Below are positions 22,430 to 33,076 of a stretch of 64,000 nt of DNA, in pieces. Source of the stretch: Actinacidiphila epipremni. GTDB taxonomy: Bacteria > Actinomycetota > Actinomycetes > Streptomycetales > Streptomycetaceae. Numbering within the stretch: position 1 is the first letter of the stretch; each line of letters opens with the position of its first letter. The stretch covers positions 248,001-312,000 of the forward strand of contig NZ_JAATEJ010000003.1 of the NCBI RefSeq assembly GCF_012034175.1. Direction: 5' to 3'. The notes under the pieces are model-generated. The model did not search any database and was not told the origin of the DNA. It worked only from the letters and a program-made list of their open reading frames with translations. The position numbers and the translations under genes were made by a program.

Positions 22430-22460
22430 CGCCCCGCCCGCACGTATAGCGGGCGGGGCG
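22430..22460 (+). terminator. 12-bp hairpin after the cyclophilin gene
   Basis: Arms CGCCCCGCCCGC and GCGGGCGGGGCG enclose the loop ACGTATA, 24 bases past the stop codon. Confidence 0.7.
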
Positions 22461-22511
22461 TCATCACGTCAGGGCACCGTGCCCCCGGGGCCGCGACAGG
22501 GGAGTGGACTC

Positions 22512-23369
22512 ATGGACCAGGCGGTCTGCTGCTACCGGCATCCGGACCGGGAGACCGGCATACGCTGCACCCGGTGCGAGCGGCCGATCTGCCCGCAGTG
22601 CATGATCACGGCCTCCGTCGGCTTCCAGTGCCCGCAGTGCGTACGGCAGGGCTCGGCCGGCGCGCCCCGGCAGCGCACGGTGGCCGGCGGGGTGGTGACC
22701 CGCGACCCGTTCCTGGTCACCAAGGTCCTCATCGCGCTCAACATCGCCGTCTTCCTGCTGGAGCTGGCGGGCGGCGACCGGGTCGTCACCGACCTCGGGC
22801 TGTTCGCGGCCTGCACGCCCAAGGGCTATCCGGTGCACCAGTGCGTCGGTGTCGCCGACGGCGAGTGGTACCGCGTGATCACCTCGGCCTTCGTGCACGA
22901 GCGCACGTTCCCCCCGACGCACATCCTGTTCAACATGCTGTCGCTGTGGTGGATCGGCGGCCCGCTGGAGCGGCTGCTCGGCCGCAGCCGCTATGTCGCG
23001 GTCTACGTGGTCTCCGCGCTGGCCGCCAGCGCCTCGGTGCTGCTGATCTCCCCGGACGTCAACACCATCGGCGCCTCGGGGGCGATCTTCGGGCTCTTCG
23101 GCGCCTTCGCGGTGCTGCTCAAGCGGCTCAACCAGGACATGCGCTTCATCTTCATCCTGCTGGCGCTCAACATCTTCTTCACCTTCACCTGGGCGCACGT
23201 GAGCTGGCAGGCGCATCTCGGAGGTCTGGTCGCGGGTGTCGCGGTGGCGATCGGGATGGCCTACGCGCCCCGGGACCGGCGGCAGCTGGTGCAGTGGGGG
23301 ACGGCCGCGGGGGTGGCGGTGCTCGCGGTGGTGCTCAATGTGATCGCTGTGGTGCAGGTCACGTCCTGA
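22512..23369 (+). CDS. Rhomboid family intramembrane serine protease with N-terminal zinc ribbon
   Basis: A 285-residue membrane protease. An N-terminal B-box/zinc-ribbon-like segment has Cys/His pairs (CCYRH, CTRC, CPQC, CPQC, residues 4-45). Six or seven membrane helices follow. Rhomboid motifs are present: HILFNM near residue 138, catalytic Ser in GASGAIFG (around residue 190) and catalytic His in AHLGG (around residue 236). The ATG at 22512 was chosen because GGGGAG precedes it. Substrates unknown. It converges with crgA, with a DnaA-box cluster and hairpin between. Confidence 0.93.
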   Translation: MDQAVCCYRHPDRETGIRCTRCERPICPQCMITASVGFQCPQCVRQGSAGAPRQRTVAGGVVTRDPFLVTKVLIALNIAVFLLELAGGDRVVTDLGLFAACTPKGYPVHQCVGVADGEWYRVITSAFVHERTFPPTHILFNMLSLWWIGGPLERLLGRSRYVAVYVVSALAASASVLLISPDVNTIGASGAIFGLFGAFAVLLKRLNQDMRFIFILLALNIFFTFTWAHVSWQAHLGGLVAGVAVAIGMAYAPRDRRQLVQWGTAAGVAVLAVVLNVIAVVQVTS

Positions 23370-23398
23370 GGGCCGTAACCGCTGGCGTTGATCACACG

Positions 23399-23640
23399 TT
23401 ATCCACAGCGGGTAGGGGATCCTGTGCGAGTTGTGCACAGCCCGTGTGCAGAGCCTGTGCACCGCACGGACGTACCCGTATTGTCCCGGTTTTCCCGGGA
23501 AGATCGCGGCGGTTGAGTGTCAGGACAGCAAACGACCGGTGGCCGTCAGCAGCGGCCACCGGTCGTACCGGCGTCAACCCCGTAGAGGTTATCCACAGAT
23601 CTTCCGACCTTTTCCCCACTGTGGATAACCGTGTGGACAA
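23399..23640. promoter_or_regulatory. Cluster of DnaA boxes between rhomboid and crgA genes
   Basis: TTATCCACA occurs at 23399-23407 (plus), 23589-23597 (plus) and 23620-23628 (minus), and TTGTCCACA at 23632-23640 (minus). A one-mismatch box, TTGTGCACA, lies at 23431-23439. These match the Streptomyces DnaA-box consensus (TTGTCCACA preferred). Four exact matches in 242 bp of intergenic DNA, away from oriC, suggest a DnaA-titrating or replication-control locus. Confidence 0.8.
23533..23565. terminator. 13-bp perfect hairpin inside the DnaA-box cluster
   Basis: CGACCGGTGGCCG and CGGCCACCGGTCG enclose a 7-base loop (TCAGCAG). It lies between convergent rhomboid and crgA genes and probably terminates both. 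Confidence 0.75.
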
Positions 23641-23653
23641 CTCGTGCCACCCA

Positions 23654-23908
23654 CTACTTCCACTGTGTGGAGACGACGAAGCCGCCCGCGATGAAGCCGA
23701 AGCCCACCACGATGTTCCAGTTGCCGAGCGCGTCCACCGGCAGGTCGCCCTGGGTGACGTAGAACAGCACGATCCACGCGAGACCCACCACGAAGAAGGC
23801 CAGCATCAGCGGGGCGACCCAGGAGCGGTTGCCGAGCTTTATGGCGGTGGCCGCCTTCGCGGGGGGCGGGGTGAAGTCGGCCTTCTTGCGGATCCGTGAC
23901 TTCGGCAC
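23654..23908 (-). CDS. crgA: Cell division protein CrgA
   Basis: An 84-residue membrane protein. In Streptomyces CrgA coordinates growth and septation of aerial hyphae by restraining FtsZ-ring formation. The N-terminus is basic ([16 protein letters not shown]), followed by two helices (around residues 32-52 and 64-80) with the conserved [10 protein letters not shown] segment between and in the second. The protein starts at a GTG with AGGAGA 7 bases ahead. Length is typical. The next plus-strand gene starts 155 bp away, so the region between is a divergent promoter. Confidence 0.95.
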   Translation of the reverse strand: MPKSRIRKKADFTPPPAKAATAIKLGNRSWVAPLMLAFFVVGLAWIVLFYVTQGDLPVDALGNWNIVVGFGFIAGGFVVSTQWK

Positions 23909-24063
23909 GAGGGAATCTCCTGTCGATGCGCTGCGTAACCGCGCGGGTACGGGGCGGTCCTGGCGGGTATGGGGTGGCGCCGCCGGCCGCCGGCGAGGGA
24001 TCCTGCCGCCGCCGGACGTCCGTTAGCGTAGTGCTTCATCTGCTTGTAAGGAGACAGAGTACG

Positions 24064-24849
24064 GTGGCGACGGATCCCGGTGGAAGCTCACCCACCCCCT
24101 CCCCCCGCGCTGTCTCCCGCACCGTAGCGCTGCGCGTGGCGAGCGCGGGAGTCTTCGCGCTCGCCGGGCTCATCTTCTGGATGAGTTTCGACACCGCCAA
24201 GGGCGTGGACATCCGCAGCGACGACCCGCTGCCGAAGCTGTCGGACACCATCCGCACCAAGAACGCCCACAACGAGCAGCTGGAGAACCAGCTCGGCGGG
24301 GTGCGCGACGACGTCGACAAGCTCACCCGGCAGGGCAGCGGCCTCAGCGCCGCCGAGCAGGCCAGGATCGACGCGCTGGCCAAGGACGCCGGCACCACCG
24401 CGCTCACCGGCCCGGCCCTGGAGGTCACCCTCGACGACGCCCCGCCGGACGCCACCCCGCTCATCCCCGGCGTCCCCGACCCGCAGCCCAACGACCTGGT
24501 CATCCACCAGCAGGACCTGCAAGCCGTGGTGAACGCCCTGTGGCAGGGCGGCGCCCGCGGCATCCGCGTCATGGACCAGCGGCTGATCTCCACCAGCGCG
24601 GTGCGCTGCGTCGGCAACACCCTGATCCTCCAGGGCCGGGTCTACTCGCCGCCCTACCGCATCACCGCGGTCGGCGACCAGGGCAAACTGCGCCAGGCCC
24701 TGGACACCAGCTCCTCGATCCGGAACTACCTCCAGTACGTGGACGCGTACGGCCTGGGCTGGAAGGTCACCACCAGCCGCAGCACCACCCTGCCGGCGTA
24801 CGCGGGCTCCACGGGCCTGACCTATGCACAGCCTGTGGAACAGCCCTGA
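24064..24849 (+). CDS. DUF881 family membrane-anchored protein
   Basis: A 261-residue protein with one N-terminal membrane helix (around residues 22-42, LRVASAGVFALAGLIFWMSF). A coiled-coil stretch (RTKNAHNEQLENQLGGVRDDVDKL) and a C-terminal DUF881 domain follow (ALEVTLDDAPPD, LQAVVNALWQGGARGIRVMDQRL, VGNTLILQGRVYSPPYRITAVGD). DUF881 proteins are widespread near division genes in Gram-positive bacteria; the function is not established. GTG 24064 is chosen for AAGGAGA at 24048-24054. It is divergent from crgA and upstream of the pabA group. Confidence 0.88.
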   Translation: MATDPGGSSPTPSPRAVSRTVALRVASAGVFALAGLIFWMSFDTAKGVDIRSDDPLPKLSDTIRTKNAHNEQLENQLGGVRDDVDKLTRQGSGLSAAEQARIDALAKDAGTTALTGPALEVTLDDAPPDATPLIPGVPDPQPNDLVIHQQDLQAVVNALWQGGARGIRVMDQRLISTSAVRCVGNTLILQGRVYSPPYRITAVGDQGKLRQALDTSSSIRNYLQYVDAYGLGWKVTTSRSTTLPAYAGSTGLTYAQPVEQP

Positions 24850-24981
24850 AATCCCGCCGGGCCACGGGCTCCTGGCCGCAGGACGCCCAGGTGAAGCGAT
24901 GACGAAGCTTTGTCCGGCTACCAACCCACTCCGGGCGATCTCCCCTTACTCTGTTGCGGGGAGCCGGAAGGAAGGGACCGC

Positions 24982-25158
24982 ATGTACGGCTGGATCTGGC
25001 GACATCTGCCGGGCAACGCGTGGATGAGGGCGCTGATCAGCCTGGTGATGGTGCTTGCCGTCGTCTACCTCCTCTTCCAGTACGTCTTCCCCTGGGCGGA
25101 GCCGCTGCTGCCGTTCAACGACGTCACCGTCGACAACGGGATGGCCGCAGTCCGATGA
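24982..25158 (+). CDS. 58-residue single-pass membrane protein
   Basis: Starts MYGWIWRHLPGNAWMRALIS and contains one strong hydrophobic segment (around residues 18-40, LISLVMVLAVVYLLFQYVFPW), ending FNDVTVDNGMAAVR. The ATG has a GGAAGGAAGGGA site. Its stop overlaps the next start (ATGA, 25155-25158), so it is translationally coupled to the glutaminase gene. The gene seems to be conserved in this location in Streptomyces, but I recognise no function. Confidence 0.8.
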   Translation: MYGWIWRHLPGNAWMRALISLVMVLAVVYLLFQYVFPWAEPLLPFNDVTVDNGMAAVR

Positions 25159-25793
25159 GCACACGCATTCTCGTGGTCGACAACTACGACAGCTTCGTCT
25201 TCAACCTGGTGCAGTACCTGTACCAGCTCGGCGCCGAGTGCGAGGTGCTGCGCAACGACGAGGTCCGCCCCGAGCACGCGCAGGACGGCTTCGACGGCGT
25301 GCTGCTCTCCCCCGGCCCCGGCACGCCGGAAGAGGCCGGCGTGTGCGTCGACATGGTGCGGCACTGCGCGGAAACCGCGGTGCCCGTCTTCGGTGTCTGC
25401 CTGGGTGTGCAGTCCATCGCGGTCGCCTACGGCGGCGTCGTCGACCGGGCGCCCGAGCTGCTGCACGGCAAGACCTCGCTGGTGACGCACGAGGGAGCCG
25501 GTGTCTTCGCCGGGCTGCCCACGCCCTTCACCGCCACGCGCTACCACTCGCTCGCCGTCGAGGGCGCCACGCTGCCCGACGAGCTCCAGGTCACCGCGTG
25601 GACCGACAGCGGGATCATCATGGGCCTGCGGCACCGGGACGCACCCGTCGAGGGCGTGCAGTTCCACCCCGAGTCGGTGCTCACCGAATGGGGTCACCTG
25701 ATGCTGGCGAACTGGCTCGCCGAATGCGGCGACGCCGGCGCCCGGGACCGCTCGCAGGGGCTCGCACCGGTCGTCGGGAGGGCGGGGGCGTGA
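25155..25793 (+). CDS. pabA: Aminodeoxychorismate/anthranilate synthase glutaminase component
   Basis: A 212-residue class I glutamine amidotransferase that supplies ammonia to chorismate for p-aminobenzoate (folate) and/or anthranilate (tryptophan) synthesis. The catalytic triad is visible: Cys in PVFGVCLGVQSIA (around residue 80), and His and Glu in GVQFHPESVL (around residues 170-172). The oxyanion strand is LLSPGPGTPEEAG. The synthase partner (pabB/trpE) is not in the window. It overlaps the micro-protein upstream (ATGA) and the sortase downstream (GTGA), so an operon is likely. Sequence alone does not separate PabA from TrpG roles; an amphibolic enzyme is possible. Confidence 0.93.
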   Translation: MSTRILVVDNYDSFVFNLVQYLYQLGAECEVLRNDEVRPEHAQDGFDGVLLSPGPGTPEEAGVCVDMVRHCAETAVPVFGVCLGVQSIAVAYGGVVDRAPELLHGKTSLVTHEGAGVFAGLPTPFTATRYHSLAVEGATLPDELQVTAWTDSGIIMGLRHRDAPVEGVQFHPESVLTEWGHLMLANWLAECGDAGARDRSQGLAPVVGRAGA

Positions 25794-27115
25794 CCACGCT
25801 CCGCCCGGAGCGCCCCGCGGACGGCCCGATGTCGTACGAGAACACCGGGCAGTTCAAAGCTGTCGTCGAGCAGCTCGACGATCCCCTCAACGACCCGCTG
25901 CCCGGCCGCCCGCCGGCCGTCCAGGAGGAGCCGCCGCCCGAGCCGTACGTCGAGGAGGCGTACGTCGAGGAGGCGTTCGAGGAGCCGTACCCGGAGCCGG
26001 AGCCGTCCTATCCCGAGCCGCAGGCCGCCCCCGAGCCGCCGCCCTCCCCGTGGTTCAGCCCCCCGCAGCCGGCCGAGCCGGAACCGGAGCCCGCGCCCGT
26101 ACCGTACGAGGAGCCCGTACCGCTTGAGGCGGAGCTCGACCAGACCGCGCGGATGCCGGTGATCACCGAGCCGCAGGCGGAGCCCGAACCCGTACCGTAC
26201 GACGAACCCGCGCCCGTACCGTACGAGGAAGCTGCGCCCGTCGTGCCGCTCGTGCCCGCGGACGGGGGGCGGGCGGCGCGGCGGAAGGCGGCGCGGCAGG
26301 GTGGGGGACACCGGGCGCGGGGGCAGGGTGGCCCCGCAGGGGGTGCTCAGGGCCGGAGCGGGGCGGCGGAGGGCACGGGGGCGCCGCTGAGCCGGGTGGA
26401 GGCCAGACGGGCCGCCAGGGCCGCCAAGGACAGCCCCGCGGTCATCGCCAGCCGGGTCGTCGGCGAGCTCTTCATCACCGTCGGCGTCCTGATGCTGCTC
26501 TTCGTGACCTACCAGCTGTGGTGGACCAACGTCCGCGCGCACCAGCAGGCCAACGGCGCCGCCAACAACCTCCAGCACCAGTGGGACAGCGAGTCCGCCG
26601 ACCCCAACCGGGTGCCCGGCACCTTCGAGCCCGGCCAGGGCTTCGCGATCATGTACATCCCCAAGCTGGACGTCAAGGCGCCCATCGCCGAGGGCGTGTC
26701 CAAGCACAACGTGCTCGACAAGGGCATGATCGGCCACTACGACGGCTCCCTGAACACCGCGATGCCCTGGGACAAGACCGGCAACTTCGCGGTCGCCGCG
26801 CACCGCAACACCCACGGTGAGCCGTTCCGCTACATCAACCACCTCGCCCCGGGCGACAAGGTCGTGGTCGAGACGGCGAGCGAGTACTACACGTACCAGA
26901 TCACCAGTTCGCTCGCGAGCACCCCGCCGTCCAACATCAGCGTGCTCAAGCCGATCCCGGACGGGTCGGGCTTCACCCAGCCCGGCCGCTACCTCACCCT
27001 CACCACCTGCACCCCCGAGTTCACCAGCACCAACCGGCTGATCGTGTGGGGCAAACTTGTCGAGGAACGGCCGCGCAGCAAGGGCAAGCCGGACGCGCTC
27101 GTCAGCGGCGGCTGA
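25790..27115 (+). CDS. srtE1: Class E sortase with long acidic N-terminal region
   Basis: A 441-residue membrane transpeptidase that attaches secreted proteins to peptidoglycan; Streptomyces class E sortases recognise LAxTG-type signals. The catalytic triad is intact: His338 in AAHRNTHG, Cys407 in TLTTCTPEF and Arg416 in TNRLIVWG. One membrane helix lies near residues 220-242, followed by LWWTNV. The first ~190 residues are cytoplasmic and very rich in Glu and Pro, with V-P-Y-E/D-E-P repeats, then a basic stretch. The GTG start overlaps the pabA stop. A second class E sortase follows 76 bp downstream, matching the tandem srtE arrangement of Streptomyces. Confidence 0.92.
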   Translation: MTTLRPERPADGPMSYENTGQFKAVVEQLDDPLNDPLPGRPPAVQEEPPPEPYVEEAYVEEAFEEPYPEPEPSYPEPQAAPEPPPSPWFSPPQPAEPEPEPAPVPYEEPVPLEAELDQTARMPVITEPQAEPEPVPYDEPAPVPYEEAAPVVPLVPADGGRAARRKAARQGGGHRARGQGGPAGGAQGRSGAAEGTGAPLSRVEARRAARAAKDSPAVIASRVVGELFITVGVLMLLFVTYQLWWTNVRAHQQANGAANNLQHQWDSESADPNRVPGTFEPGQGFAIMYIPKLDVKAPIAEGVSKHNVLDKGMIGHYDGSLNTAMPWDKTGNFAVAAHRNTHGEPFRYINHLAPGDKVVVETASEYYTYQITSSLASTPPSNISVLKPIPDGSGFTQPGRYLTLTTCTPEFTSTNRLIVWGKLVEERPRSKGKPDALVSGG

Positions 27116-27191
27116 CCGACCGGTCCGCGACCCACCCCCGGCCACGGGGACCCCCTCGCCAGCAGCGCCACCGGACGGAGAGCTGAACAGC

Positions 27192-27968
27192 GTGACGACC
27201 ACGACGACCGGCACGACCAACCCGGACGGAGACGGCGAAGGCGGCGGTGGGGGCGGCGGCGGTAGTCAGCCTGAGGGTGCGCGCCCGCGCAGCACCGCGG
27301 CCTCCGTCATCAGCGTCATCGGCGAGTTGCTGATCACCGCGGGTCTGGTCCTGGCCCTCTTCGTCGTCTACTCGCTGTGGTGGACCAATGTGCTGGCCGA
27401 CCGGCACGAGGCGAAGGAGAGCCAGCAGATCCGGCAGCAGTGGGACAACCAGCCGCCCGGCACCCCCGCGCGCGGCCTGGACACCGCGGACGGCATAGGT
27501 TTCCTGCACGTCCCGGCGATGGGCAGGAACTACGAGGTGCTGGTCAAGAAGGGCACCTCCACCAAGGTGCTCAACGAGGGCGTCGCCGGCTACTACACCA
27601 AGCCCACGCCCTCGGCCATGCCGTGGGACACCACCGGCAACTTCACGCTCGCCGCGCACCGCGACGGGCACGGCGCGAAGTTCCACAACATCAACAAGAT
27701 CCACACCGGTGACCCGATCGTCTTCGAATCCAAGGACACCTGGTACGTCTACAAGGTCTACAAGGTCCTCGACCAGACGTCGAAGTACAACGTCGCCGTG
27801 ACCGACCAGGTCCCCAAGGAGTCCGGCCGCACCAAGCCCGGCCGCTACATCACCCTGACGACCTGCACCCCCGTCTACACCTCGCGCTACCGCTACATCG
27901 TGTGGGGTGAGCTGGTGCGCACGCAGAAGGTGGACGCGCAAAGGACGCCGCCGCCCGAACTGCGCTAG
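27192..27968 (+). CDS. srtE2: Class E sortase, second copy
   Basis: A 258-residue sortase with a short Thr- and Gly-rich N-terminus (TTTTTG, then a Gly8 run), one membrane helix (around residues 38-60) followed by LWWTNV as in the first copy, and an intact triad: His156 in AAHRDGHG, Cys225 in TLTTCTPVY and Arg234 in YRYIVWG. The two enzymes share the catalytic core but differ greatly in the cytoplasmic region. The GTG at 27192 has GGACGGAGAG ahead. No LAxTG-bearing substrate was recognised in the window, so substrates must be elsewhere. Confidence 0.92.
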   Translation: MTTTTTGTTNPDGDGEGGGGGGGGSQPEGARPRSTAASVISVIGELLITAGLVLALFVVYSLWWTNVLADRHEAKESQQIRQQWDNQPPGTPARGLDTADGIGFLHVPAMGRNYEVLVKKGTSTKVLNEGVAGYYTKPTPSAMPWDTTGNFTLAAHRDGHGAKFHNINKIHTGDPIVFESKDTWYVYKVYKVLDQTSKYNVAVTDQVPKESGRTKPGRYITLTTCTPVYTSRYRYIVWGELVRTQKVDAQRTPPPELR

Positions 27969-28038
27969 TCCGGACGGCGGCGCCCTCGATGCCGTACGGG
28001 GCGGGTCCCGGGGTGTCCCGGGCCGGCCCCCGCGCGGG

Positions 28039-30027
<1,989 letters not shown>

Positions 30028-30217
30028 AGCTCTGCCCTCTCCTCAAACCCGTATCGTGACGTTCACGGCGACCCGTGTCCGTCAGTGCCTGTGCTGCGCC
30101 GCACGGAGCTACGGTACCGGGCCGTACTCGCTGGGCCGTGCCCGAGCGGTGCGCCGATACCCGACCGGTATGTGAACGGGCGCCGCAACACGCGTGACGT
30201 TCGTCTCACCGGGGCGG

Positions 30218-31678
30218 TCACTTGTTCAGTACCGCTTCCATGACGGCCTTGGCGATCGGTGCGGCGAGGCCGCCGCCGCTGATGTCGTCGCGGTTGGCCG
30301 AGCCGTCCTCGACGACGACGGCGACCGCGACCGGGGAGCCGTGGTCGGTCATCGCGTAGGAGACGAACCAGGCGTAGGGCGCCTTGTCGTTGTTCACGCC
30401 GTGCTGCGCGGTGCCGGTCTTGCCGCCGACCCGCACGCCCGCGATCTTGGCGTTCTTGCCGGTGCCGTCGTTGACCACGGTCTCCATCATCGACTGGAGC
30501 TTCTGCGCGTTCTCCGGCGACAGCGGCTTGCTCATCTCCTTGGGCGTGGTCTGGGAGATGGTGCTGAGGTTGGGCGCCACGAGCTTGTCGACCTCGTAGG
30601 GCTGCATCAGCACCCCGTTGTTGGCGATGGCCGAGGCGACCATCGCCATCTGCAGCGGGGTGGCGGCGGTGTCGTACTGGCCGATGGAGGACTGGGCGAC
30701 CTTGTCGGTGCTCATGTCGGTGTCGAAGTTGCTCGCGGCGGCCCGCACCGGCACGAACTGCTCCTTGTTGAAGCCGAACTTCTCGGCCTCGTCCAGCATC
30801 GCCTTCTCACCGAGGTCGGCGCCGAGCTTGCCGAAGACGGTGTTGCAGGACACCTTCAGCGCATCGCGCAGCGAGACGTCCTTGCACTTGATGTGCCCCT
30901 CGTTCCGCAGCGGAACGGTGGTGCCCTGCGGGGTGTACGGGTCGGGCGAGGTCGTCTTCGCGTCGATGTCGGGGTACTTCCCGTTCTCCAGCGCCGCCGC
31001 GGCCGTGACCAGCTTGAACGTCGAGCCCGGCGGGTAGCTGATGCGCAGCGCCCGGTTCTGCGTCGGGTCGTCGGGGTTGTTCTTCTTGTCGAGCGCGATC
31101 CAGTTCTTCTGGTCGGTCAGCGAGTTCCCGGCGATCGTCGAGGGGTCGTACGAGGGGGTGCTCGCCATCGCCAGGATCGCGCCGGTCTGCGGGTCCAGCG
31201 CGACGACCGCGCCCTTCTTGTCGCCGAGCCCGGTGAAGGCCGCCTTCTGCGCCTTGGGGTTGAGCGTGGTCACCACGTTGCCGCCCTGCCGCTGCTTGCC
31301 GGTGAGCAGGTCGATGGTGCGGTTGAAGAACAGCCGGTCGTCGTCGCCGGTCAGGAACTTGTCCTCGACGCCCTCCAGGAACGTGGTGCCGTACGCCTGC
31401 GAGGCGTGGCCGGTGACCGGCGCCCACATCGCCCCGTCGGTGTAGGTGCGCTTGTACTTGAAGTCGCTGCCGGTGGTCTCGGTGTGGCCGGTGATCGCCT
31501 TGCCGTCGACGATGATGTCGCCGCGCGGCTGGGCGTACTGGTTGATCGCGACCCGGCGGTTCTTCGGGTCGTTGGCCAGCTGGCCGGCCTGCACGAACTG
31601 CACGTAGTTCACCCGCAGCAGCAGGGCGAGGACGAGCAGGCCGCAGAAGACCGCGACCCGTCGCAGCGGCTTGTTCAC
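30218..31678 (-). CDS. pbpA: Penicillin-binding protein, class B transpeptidase PbpA
   Basis: A 486-residue peptidoglycan D,D-transpeptidase. It has an N-terminal membrane anchor (around residues 7-24, VAVFCGLLVLALLLRVNYVQ). The penicilloyl-serine motif is Ser219-Thr-Phe-Lys, the second motif is SCN (VSCNTVFGKL), and the third is Lys420-Thr-Gly (GKTGTAQHG). All catalytic motifs are present. The GTG start overlaps the rodA stop (GTGA), so the polymerase and transpeptidase are co-translated as a SEDS-PBP pair. In mycobacteria PbpA works in septation and is controlled by PknB signalling; here the same linkage is inferred from the cluster. Confidence 0.95.
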   Translation of the reverse strand: MNKPLRRVAVFCGLLVLALLLRVNYVQFVQAGQLANDPKNRRVAINQYAQPRGDIIVDGKAITGHTETTGSDFKYKRTYTDGAMWAPVTGHASQAYGTTFLEGVEDKFLTGDDDRLFFNRTIDLLTGKQRQGGNVVTTLNPKAQKAAFTGLGDKKGAVVALDPQTGAILAMASTPSYDPSTIAGNSLTDQKNWIALDKKNNPDDPTQNRALRISYPPGSTFKLVTAAAALENGKYPDIDAKTTSPDPYTPQGTTVPLRNEGHIKCKDVSLRDALKVSCNTVFGKLGADLGEKAMLDEAEKFGFNKEQFVPVRAAASNFDTDMSTDKVAQSSIGQYDTAATPLQMAMVASAIANNGVLMQPYEVDKLVAPNLSTISQTTPKEMSKPLSPENAQKLQSMMETVVNDGTGKNAKIAGVRVGGKTGTAQHGVNNDKAPYAWFVSYAMTDHGSPVAVAVVVEDGSANRDDISGGGLAAPIAKAVMEAVLNK

Positions 31679-33054
31679 TGGCTTCGCACCACCTGGGTCG
31701 CTTCGGCGTCGGGGGAGGGCGCGGGGCTCGGGGCCGGCCGCCGCGCGGTGTCGCTGATCCGCAGCAGGATCGCGACGAGCGCCCAGTTGGCGATCACCGA
31801 GGAGCCGCCCTGGGCCATGAACGGCATCGTCATGCCGGTCAGCGGGATGAGCCCGGTCACCCCGCCGGCCACCACGAAGACCTGGAGCGCGAACGCGCCG
31901 GACAGGCCGATGGCCAGCAGCTTGCCGAACGGGTCACGGGCGGCGAGCGCGGTGCGTATGCCCCGCTCGATCAGCAGCCCGTACAGCAGCAGGACCGCCA
32001 TCACCCCGGCCAGGCCCAGCTCCTCGCCGACGGTGGCCAGGATGTAGTCGCTCTTGGGGGCGATACCGCCGATCAGCCGCGAGTAGCCCTGGCCGAGCCC
32101 GGAGCCGAACAGGCCGCCGGAGCCGAAGGCGTAGCGGGACTGGGCGGTCTCGGTGACGTCCCCGTTGACGGTCGCCAGCGGGTGCAGCCAGTTGGTGACC
32201 CGGACCTTGACGTGCGGCTCGGAGGAGGCGACGGCGACCGCGCCGGCCGAGCTGAGTAGCAGGCCGAAGACGATCCAGCTGGTGCGCTCGGTGGCCACGT
32301 ACAGCATGATCACGAAGAGGCCGAAGAAGAGCAGTGACGTGCCCAGGTCGGTCTCGAAGATCAGGATGAGCAGGCTCATCGCCCAGATCACCAGGATCGG
32401 GCCGAGGTCGCGGCCACGCGGCAGGTACAGGCCCATCACCCGGCGGCTGGCGAGCGCGAGCGCGTCCCGCTTGACCATCAGGTAGCCCGCGAAGAAGACC
32501 GTGATGACGATCTTGGCGAACTCGCCCGGCTGGAGCGAGCCGATACCGGGCAGCGTGACCCAGATGCGGGCGCCGTAGACGGGCGGGAAGAACACCGGGA
32601 GCACCAGCAGGACCAGCGCGACGACCATCGAGATGTACGTGTAGCGCTGCAGGATGCGGTGGTCCTTGAGGAACACCAGCACGACGATGAACAGCGCCAC
32701 GCCGACCGTCGACCACATCAGCTGCTTGGGCGCCATCGCCGGCCCGAGCGGCTCCAGGTCCAGCCGCCAGATCAGCACCAGGCCGAGGCCGTTGAGCAGC
32801 GTCGCGATCGGCAGCATCAGCGGGTCGGAGTAGGGGGCGAACTTGCGCACCAGCAGATGCGCCACCCCCGCCAGCAGGCCGAGCCCCACGCCGTAGCCGA
32901 GCAGGCCCGCGGGGACCGAGCCGTTCTTGGCGAGGCCGACGTTCGCGTAGGCGAACACCGGGATCAGGACGGCGAAGACGAGCAGGGCGAGCTCGGTGTT
33001 GCGGCGGTTGGGGGCGCCGACCGACGTGATGGTGGTGGTGTTGCTGGCGCTCAT
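31675..33054 (-). CDS. rodA: SEDS peptidoglycan glycosyltransferase (FtsW/RodA family)
   Basis: A 459-residue polytopic membrane protein with about 12 hydrophobic segments. It polymerises lipid II with its partner PbpA. Family signatures include the conserved Pro-rich loop LPGIGSLQPGEFAKI (Gln-Pro-x-Glu, around residue 165), the KSDYILATVGEELGLAG segment with the catalytic Asp region, and the GLIPLTGMTMPFMAQGGSSVIANW C-terminal motif. It ends 3 bases into pbpA (GTGA overlap) and starts 22 bases after pstP. Naming as rodA rather than ftsW rests on the cluster context. Confidence 0.94.
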   Translation of the reverse strand: MSASNTTTITSVGAPNRRNTELALLVFAVLIPVFAYANVGLAKNGSVPAGLLGYGVGLGLLAGVAHLLVRKFAPYSDPLMLPIATLLNGLGLVLIWRLDLEPLGPAMAPKQLMWSTVGVALFIVVLVFLKDHRILQRYTYISMVVALVLLVLPVFFPPVYGARIWVTLPGIGSLQPGEFAKIVITVFFAGYLMVKRDALALASRRVMGLYLPRGRDLGPILVIWAMSLLILIFETDLGTSLLFFGLFVIMLYVATERTSWIVFGLLLSSAGAVAVASSEPHVKVRVTNWLHPLATVNGDVTETAQSRYAFGSGGLFGSGLGQGYSRLIGGIAPKSDYILATVGEELGLAGVMAVLLLYGLLIERGIRTALAARDPFGKLLAIGLSGAFALQVFVVAGGVTGLIPLTGMTMPFMAQGGSSVIANWALVAILLRISDTARRPAPSPAPSPDAEATQVVRSQ

Positions 33055-33076
33055 GACGAGCCGAGCCCTCCTGGTG

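Noticed and set aside
24826..24845. TGTGGAACA near the end of the DUF881 gene as a DnaA box
   Set aside because: Two mismatches to the consensus and located inside coding sequence.
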